This document shows, piece after piece, positions 41,001 to 47,000 of a stretch of DNA of 64,000 bases (position 1 is its first letter; each line of letters begins with the position of its first letter). Location of the stretch: assembly GCA_963930775.1 (NCBI GenBank), contig OZ005701.1:4285669-4349668 (forward strand), given 5' to 3'. This stretch comes from Cliona cf. orientalis. Lineage: Eukaryota > Porifera > Demospongiae > Clionaida > Clionaidae. A program made the translations under genes and the position numbers. The notes under the pieces were generated by a model, which saw only the letters and a list, made by a program, of their open reading frames with translations, made no database searches and had not been told where the DNA came from.

Positions 41001-44000
41001 GCAGTCTCTTTTATTTCTATCACAACTCACCTGTTAGACAGTCGGGACTTACTACAGGCAATAAAGAGCGTCATAAGGCATCGACAGCTGCTTGGTGTGA
41101 TAACCACCGGCCTATTTTAGCCTACAGGCAATAAAGAGCGTCATAAGGCATCGACAGCTGCTTGATGTGATAACCACCGGCCTATTTTAGCCTCAAAATT
41201 GGATCCCATAGAATAGTCTGAATCAAGGTAACTAGTCTGGATAGAGAAGCTGCTGAACAAAGTGAACCAACTGCTTGTGGGCTGAAAACCTTCATTTTGA
41301 ACTATTTTTTCATAGCAGCTTTATCACTCTTCGCTGACGTGCTTCCTTCCATCGGAAAGCTGTCACAAATAATGCAAAGCAGTACGCTTGACTTCAGTGT
41401 GCTCCAGGCTGTGATTGACTCGTGTATCAAGAGTATCACCACTCAAAAGGACACATCAGGCAAGTACATTGCTGAAATCGACACACTAATCGAGCAGTTG
41501 AAAGAGGCAGGTTATCACGTTCAAGTGACAGATCATATAAGAGTTTCTTTCAAATCACAAGTAAAAAAGCTGTACCTGGAACTGCTAGAAAAAAATCTCC
41601 ATGATAGATTTCCAGCTGTTGAAGTTGTCTCAGCTTTTCACATAAATTGATCCTAAACAGCTCCCTGAGGATGAATATGAACTTGACCAGTATGGTTTGT
41701 CTGACCTTGACTGCCTCTTTGAACACTACACTTTAAGTCCTTTAATTTGGAGTTAGACAGTGCTGATGTCCATGGCGAATGGAAGGAGTTTAAAATATTT
41801 ATGTCCACATCTACGCAAGTGAAAACTGCTCAATCAAAGACTTGGCAAAATTCTTACTGAGCACCCCTGAACGACGTCTGCTCTTCCCTGCTCCCTCTAA
41901 ACTACTAATCCGAGGACTGGTGCAACAGCTGATTGTGAGAGAGGCTTCTCTGCTATGAACAGGATAAAGACAGTACCACGAAATAGGCTCAAGACCAGTA
42001 CCCTGGAACAGGTAATGTATATTATATCGATCGAGGGACCTACTACTGACAAGTTTGACTTTGTCAAGGCAGCAGATAAATAGGGTGGACTACAACATCA
42101 ACGTAGAATTCACTGGCAAGATTGAGTATTCTGTAGCTATACATATGGACTCATTTCATACTCATTTTTTGTCATTACATTGGTAAAAATCATAGCAACA
42201 TTCATTCTCTAGGATGTGTTCCTCTTGATCTCAGAATGCTCCAGAATCAATCTCAGCCAATCTAAAATCCAAACATTTTTCCGGGGGAGAATGCCCCCGG
42301 ACGTCCCTATGAGGGCCAGCTTGCACAGGAGGGGGGGGGGGGGGGTGGTTTTGCCCCCCTGCTTAACAATTTCTCTAGCAAGAACCCTGCATACCACTTT
42401 GACATGGGAAATTTTACCGCCCCATTGGTGATAAGCCTTTCGTATGATAACATTGGGATGGCTCTATCCTTGAAGATGTTTACCACTATAGCAACATATG
42501 TATTATAGGCTTGCATCCAAACACCCATGCTCAGTTTATTGATGAGAAAGTTCTTGGACTGCAGGAGGTGTTAGATAATGTTAGGAGTAAACGTGATTAC
42601 AGAATTTTGATCGGGAACATGGATTCAGCGTAATCGAAGTGCCTCACTCAACCTCTTTGGTCCGTATGTTTGCTGAAATGAAGAGTTTGGCTTACCAACA
42701 ATTAATAGAACCAAATTAAACAGGATGGCACATCCAAATATGGGCAGCACTATAATTATTCATTTCAAGTTTCAACATAAGATAAGTGCATACTCTCTTG
42801 GAATGAGTGAAATGCTTACTAGTTCCTCAACACACACGTGCTACACATTAGTTTTAAGCAGATTCTCTCTGATGTGGAGCTTATTGCAGGGCCCAGTTCT
42901 GAAAAGCTAATTATCTTATCCAGAAATAAAAAAAGTACTGTGTCTGACAGACATGTATACATAGTGGAGAAGACGTTTAACAAGGTTCTTGAAGACTACT
43001 GCAGTGAGATTCTTCCAACTATCATTCAATCCTGGGAAGAGATGACACCTGATAAACAAGATAGCAGCAGTATACGAAAAAAATTTCTTCTGTGGTGACA
43101 TGCATGCTGATACAGTCTCATTAGTTTTGTTGCGATGGGAATCAGCACACTTTGATAAGAGTGTAGGAGCAGCAGTGTGACTGTCCTGCGTTTTTATGAA
43201 GAAAGAAAACTGAATCTGGTATAGTGCTCTTGGCTCGAACAGCATGCAAAGCACTATGTAAAGATGGTGGTGAGCAAAGTGGTGTGTGTATATCAGGCGT
43301 TCATCAAATGGTATCAAGAGAACCCCGATAATCGTTTCAACATACTATTTTATGATGCTAGAGTGCTCTACTACTTTTCAAATTTTGTTAAATCCAGATG
43401 TTTGGCAAACTCCAAACCAGTTGCTTAGAGCTGTCTACAGTGACATACAAGTACCTGAATTCCTTGCTAGCTGTAGAGCACTAGATCTCTTGATACCCAC
43501 TTTAAATTGCCGTGTTTTGGAGTCATTACAGCTTTGCTTACTTGCTTATTGAGTGGTCACGTACTGGGTGGAGTTCATGATAATCCATGTGCACAATTTC
43601 AAGGAGAGACTACGCAAGTCGACCAATACCAAAAACTATCGTCTTAAGTGAATGGGATTTGGCCAGTTGGATTACCACCTTTGTGAAAAGCCAAATGCTA
43701 GTACGTTATCTATTGAAGCCATTGCTGTTCTCCAATAACAAGACAGCTCAATGGCTAAATTCAAAGCCACAAGCGGAGATCAAAGTTCTACTTCAAAAAG
43801 CCCAGCTCCTGAATTTAAGCTATTTATGTGTAATTAGAAGAAAGCTAATGCAAGAGGAATGGACTCAGCTGCTCAAAGGAAAGCAGCAGGTACTGCAAGC
43901 AGCATAAGAAAAAGGTTTGAGACAAAAGGAACAGTTAACTCGAGATAGTGCGGTGTGGACAGACACATGATGATATCATGAAGGGTCTTGCTAAAGAGAA

Positions 44001-47000
44001 ACCAATATCTGCAAAGGCTTTTGAAAGCTCAACTAAACCTTCGGAAGAAGAGTGTTGGAACAACACCACCCAGACAAGGAAGGCTTTGCTTTTTCCAGGA
44101 AAGGAAAACAACTTTCAGTGGATAAACTAGTCTCCAACCTTGAGAAGTTGCTTTCTACGACACCTCTACACGACAGACGTGCAGCTGAAAATCAGCAATC
44201 ATTAACTGGAGAAACAATCAGGCATAAAATGAATGCACTGGAGTGCAGAACCCTCATTGCTACATGCATGCATATGCATAACTCATGCGTGTGTATAGCA
44301 TGGCTCATTGTGTATGCCTGTTCAATAATATCAAGAGTAACTGCATACCCTGCACCTGAACAGGATTCTGGTACTAGAGTCATTGCATAATCTAGGAGTA
44401 GGGAGAAGGCAACCGGCTTTGTCACTATATAAACTGAAAGCCTATGTGACATACCTAACTGAATTATGCACTTGAGAGCCACTCCCTGTTTACACTGTCC
44501 TCTGCATTGACAATTGACCAGCAAAGGCAATCAGTCATGTAGCTGAGGTAGATACCATGAAAACACAGACTGGCAACAGCTGCACACTACTACACCACTG
44601 GGCAAGACTTATTATTCCTTTATGCCGAGTATACCCCGAATGTGTCTTTTCTCTCAGACAACCCTTACAATTTAGCATGGGACCCTTGACCTCAATATCT
44701 GTACACTTGCTTACTAGCCCATGCAGGGTTCCATGTTAGTTGAAATCACAATGGCTATATACTGTCAATTCTCAGGTGCTTCAAGCAATGAGTACTGTTT
44801 TAATCTGATTGTGCAATCAATTGATTGGCCATGCCTCTTATACCGCATATAGCTGGAAGATTTGGCGGTTTGGCAGATTGACCAGCCAAGCACCAAATTA
44901 AAATCCACCAATATTAAGTCATTCCAGAATCCTTTGTGTGTGCGAATGTGATCACACATCGCGAAGCAAATTGGTGGATGTGGTCTTTGGCCCTCGTGTT
45001 GTTCACTCGAATCTCCGCTTACCTAGGCTTGTTTTCAGTTTCTCTTTCAGTGCAGGATAATCTCAGAGATTCTCATAGATGACTGGAGTCCAAACATTCC
45101 TAAAAAAATTATGCCCTCGTTCGCAGCTGCCAGTTTCAACTCCATATTGTTCGATCGATGGAACATGTATGCAGCAAACCACTCCCCTCTATCATAATAT
45201 TAGGCGCATGCGCAAGTACCAAATTTAGGGTGTGTCTAGATCAAACTCAGCTATCTCCTAAATTAAAATTGGCCTATATTTTTATTCTACCTGATTGCGG
45301 CCAATCTGCCAAATTCAGTTACCACCAAATTTTCCTGGTATAAAGTATATTAGACTGCAAACGCGCATTCTTTCTTGGATGTAGCCATTTTTAGTGTAGG
45401 CATACCATATAGCGGGAAATTTTCGTATGGTGCTAATTTTCGTATATTTCGTATACTCCATCCCTTATACGAAAATAAAAACTGCGAAATTTGAACGTAC
45501 GAATTTTTTTTTCCCTTTCGTGCGTGACCTTTGACCTATACGCCTACCACAACCACAAGCTGTCGCTAGCGGCAGGTGCTAAATGCAAGGCTAACTCACT
45601 GAACGATGTTTCTTTATCGATTCTTTGCCAAGACGTTGAAACGAAGTGACCTTTCTAATCCCAGTGGACCGCTATCGGCGTCGATTACGATCAAGGAAGC
45701 CTAGCGTTACCGTATACCGCACGTAAGTGCGAGCGCTACCAGCTGCGCATGCGCGCAATCTCCCACAGCAAGCATACGAAATTAAAAAATACGAAAATTT
45801 TTCTAAGGGTGTTTTGGCCAGTCATACGAAAATTAGCACCAACGAAAATTTCCCGCTATACGGTATCTCACCATTCGGCGCACGTCACTATTAAGCGCAA
45901 ATTTTCTTCCTGAGGAGATCTAAGCACATGTGCTTAATAATAGGAAAATATGGTATTGGGGTTTAAAATGCAAGTATACCATGTTATACAAAAGGAAAAA
46001 ATATAATATATGAAGCCATAATATTGTATTTTAATTATGTGACATCACTAATTAAAAACTGATCCAGGTTTGGTCCAAGTTTCGCCTTCACAACTTGTTC
46101 TAAAGCGTAGTTATTGACTAAGTACCATTTTTTGCTGTAGTCCCGGTGCCATTTTCTATATGGTGAACGAGGAAAAGCAAAATTGTGCTTATTTTTAATC
46201 CTTATTTGAGTTTAGAATGAGATATAAATGTCCAATTTGCACAAATGTGTATCTTTTGAGCTGAAGAAACGTGTTGTATTTGTATGGTTTCAATTTTGGT
46301 TGGAAATGGCTAGTAGTTGCTAGGCAAAACCAACAATGCATGGTATACAGGGGCAGATCCAGAACCAAAAAATGGGTGATGCCTACTTTGGTATCCGACG
46401 ACCTTTACCAAGATATTCAAAGTCGTGGCAAAGTTCATCAAGCAGTGTTGATGGCTCCTAGAATGTGAGTAGTATAGGTAGTTTCGAGCTTAGGGTGGTG
46501 CCCAGGCACCCTAGGCACCACCACTGGATCCACCACTGGTATAAGTTTTAGTTGCTAAACACCACCACAAAGCATGCACTGCATAAATTATTGAGGTTAA
46601 TTACTTACCATGTAGCGGGAAATTTTCAAGGGAGAAAACTTTTGCAGATCAGTAGGAAGGAGCATTTCGCACAGAAAAATTTCGCAGAATGTTAAACTGA
46701 TTGAATGGATGGCTATGGCATGCCTAAAATTTTATGGAGAAAACTTTCACAGGTGGCTATAGCTATAGCATCACGAAACTCATGAAGATTTTCTCCCTCA
46801 TAAGTTTCCTGCTATACGGTATTCTCACCTTGACCTAAGCTACTAGTAGTGATTTATTAACCCTTGGCACATGTGAGAGGGCTAGTAGTTGGTCTGTCTG
46901 TTACCACGCTAGCTGATACATACCTCGTTTGCTAGTCCAATTTGCGGTGTTGTAAGGTTCCTTATGGCGTTCCAAACGCATGATTTATGTGGATTTCTCC

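Larger units (their letters stand above)
39669..42389 (+). mobile_element. hAT-type DNA transposon with both ends, defective transposase
   Basis: The 12-bp terminal inverted repeats CAGGGTTCTTGC / GCAAGAACCCTG are perfect. CATAC flanks both sides (39664-39668 and 42390-42394), a 5-bp target duplication. Inside, pieces of a BED/TTF-zinc-finger, DUF4371-like hAT transposase run in order on the plus strand. Two tandem duplications (99 bp and 70 bp) lie within it. A 15-G run sits at 42331-42345 near the right end. Confidence 0.88.
44738..45955. mobile_element. MITE family H, copy 2, split by two insertions
   Basis: Pieces 44738-44842, 45346-45404 and 45864-45955 together match 32930-33254 in order. 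The first gap holds a MITE with 'atatagctgg' ends and the second holds MITE C. Confidence 0.8.

Noticed and set aside
46271-46468. Plus-strand 65-codon frame in the last UBXN4 intron
   Set aside because: No domain, no consistent splice context with UBXN4, and the UBXN4 model is complete without it.
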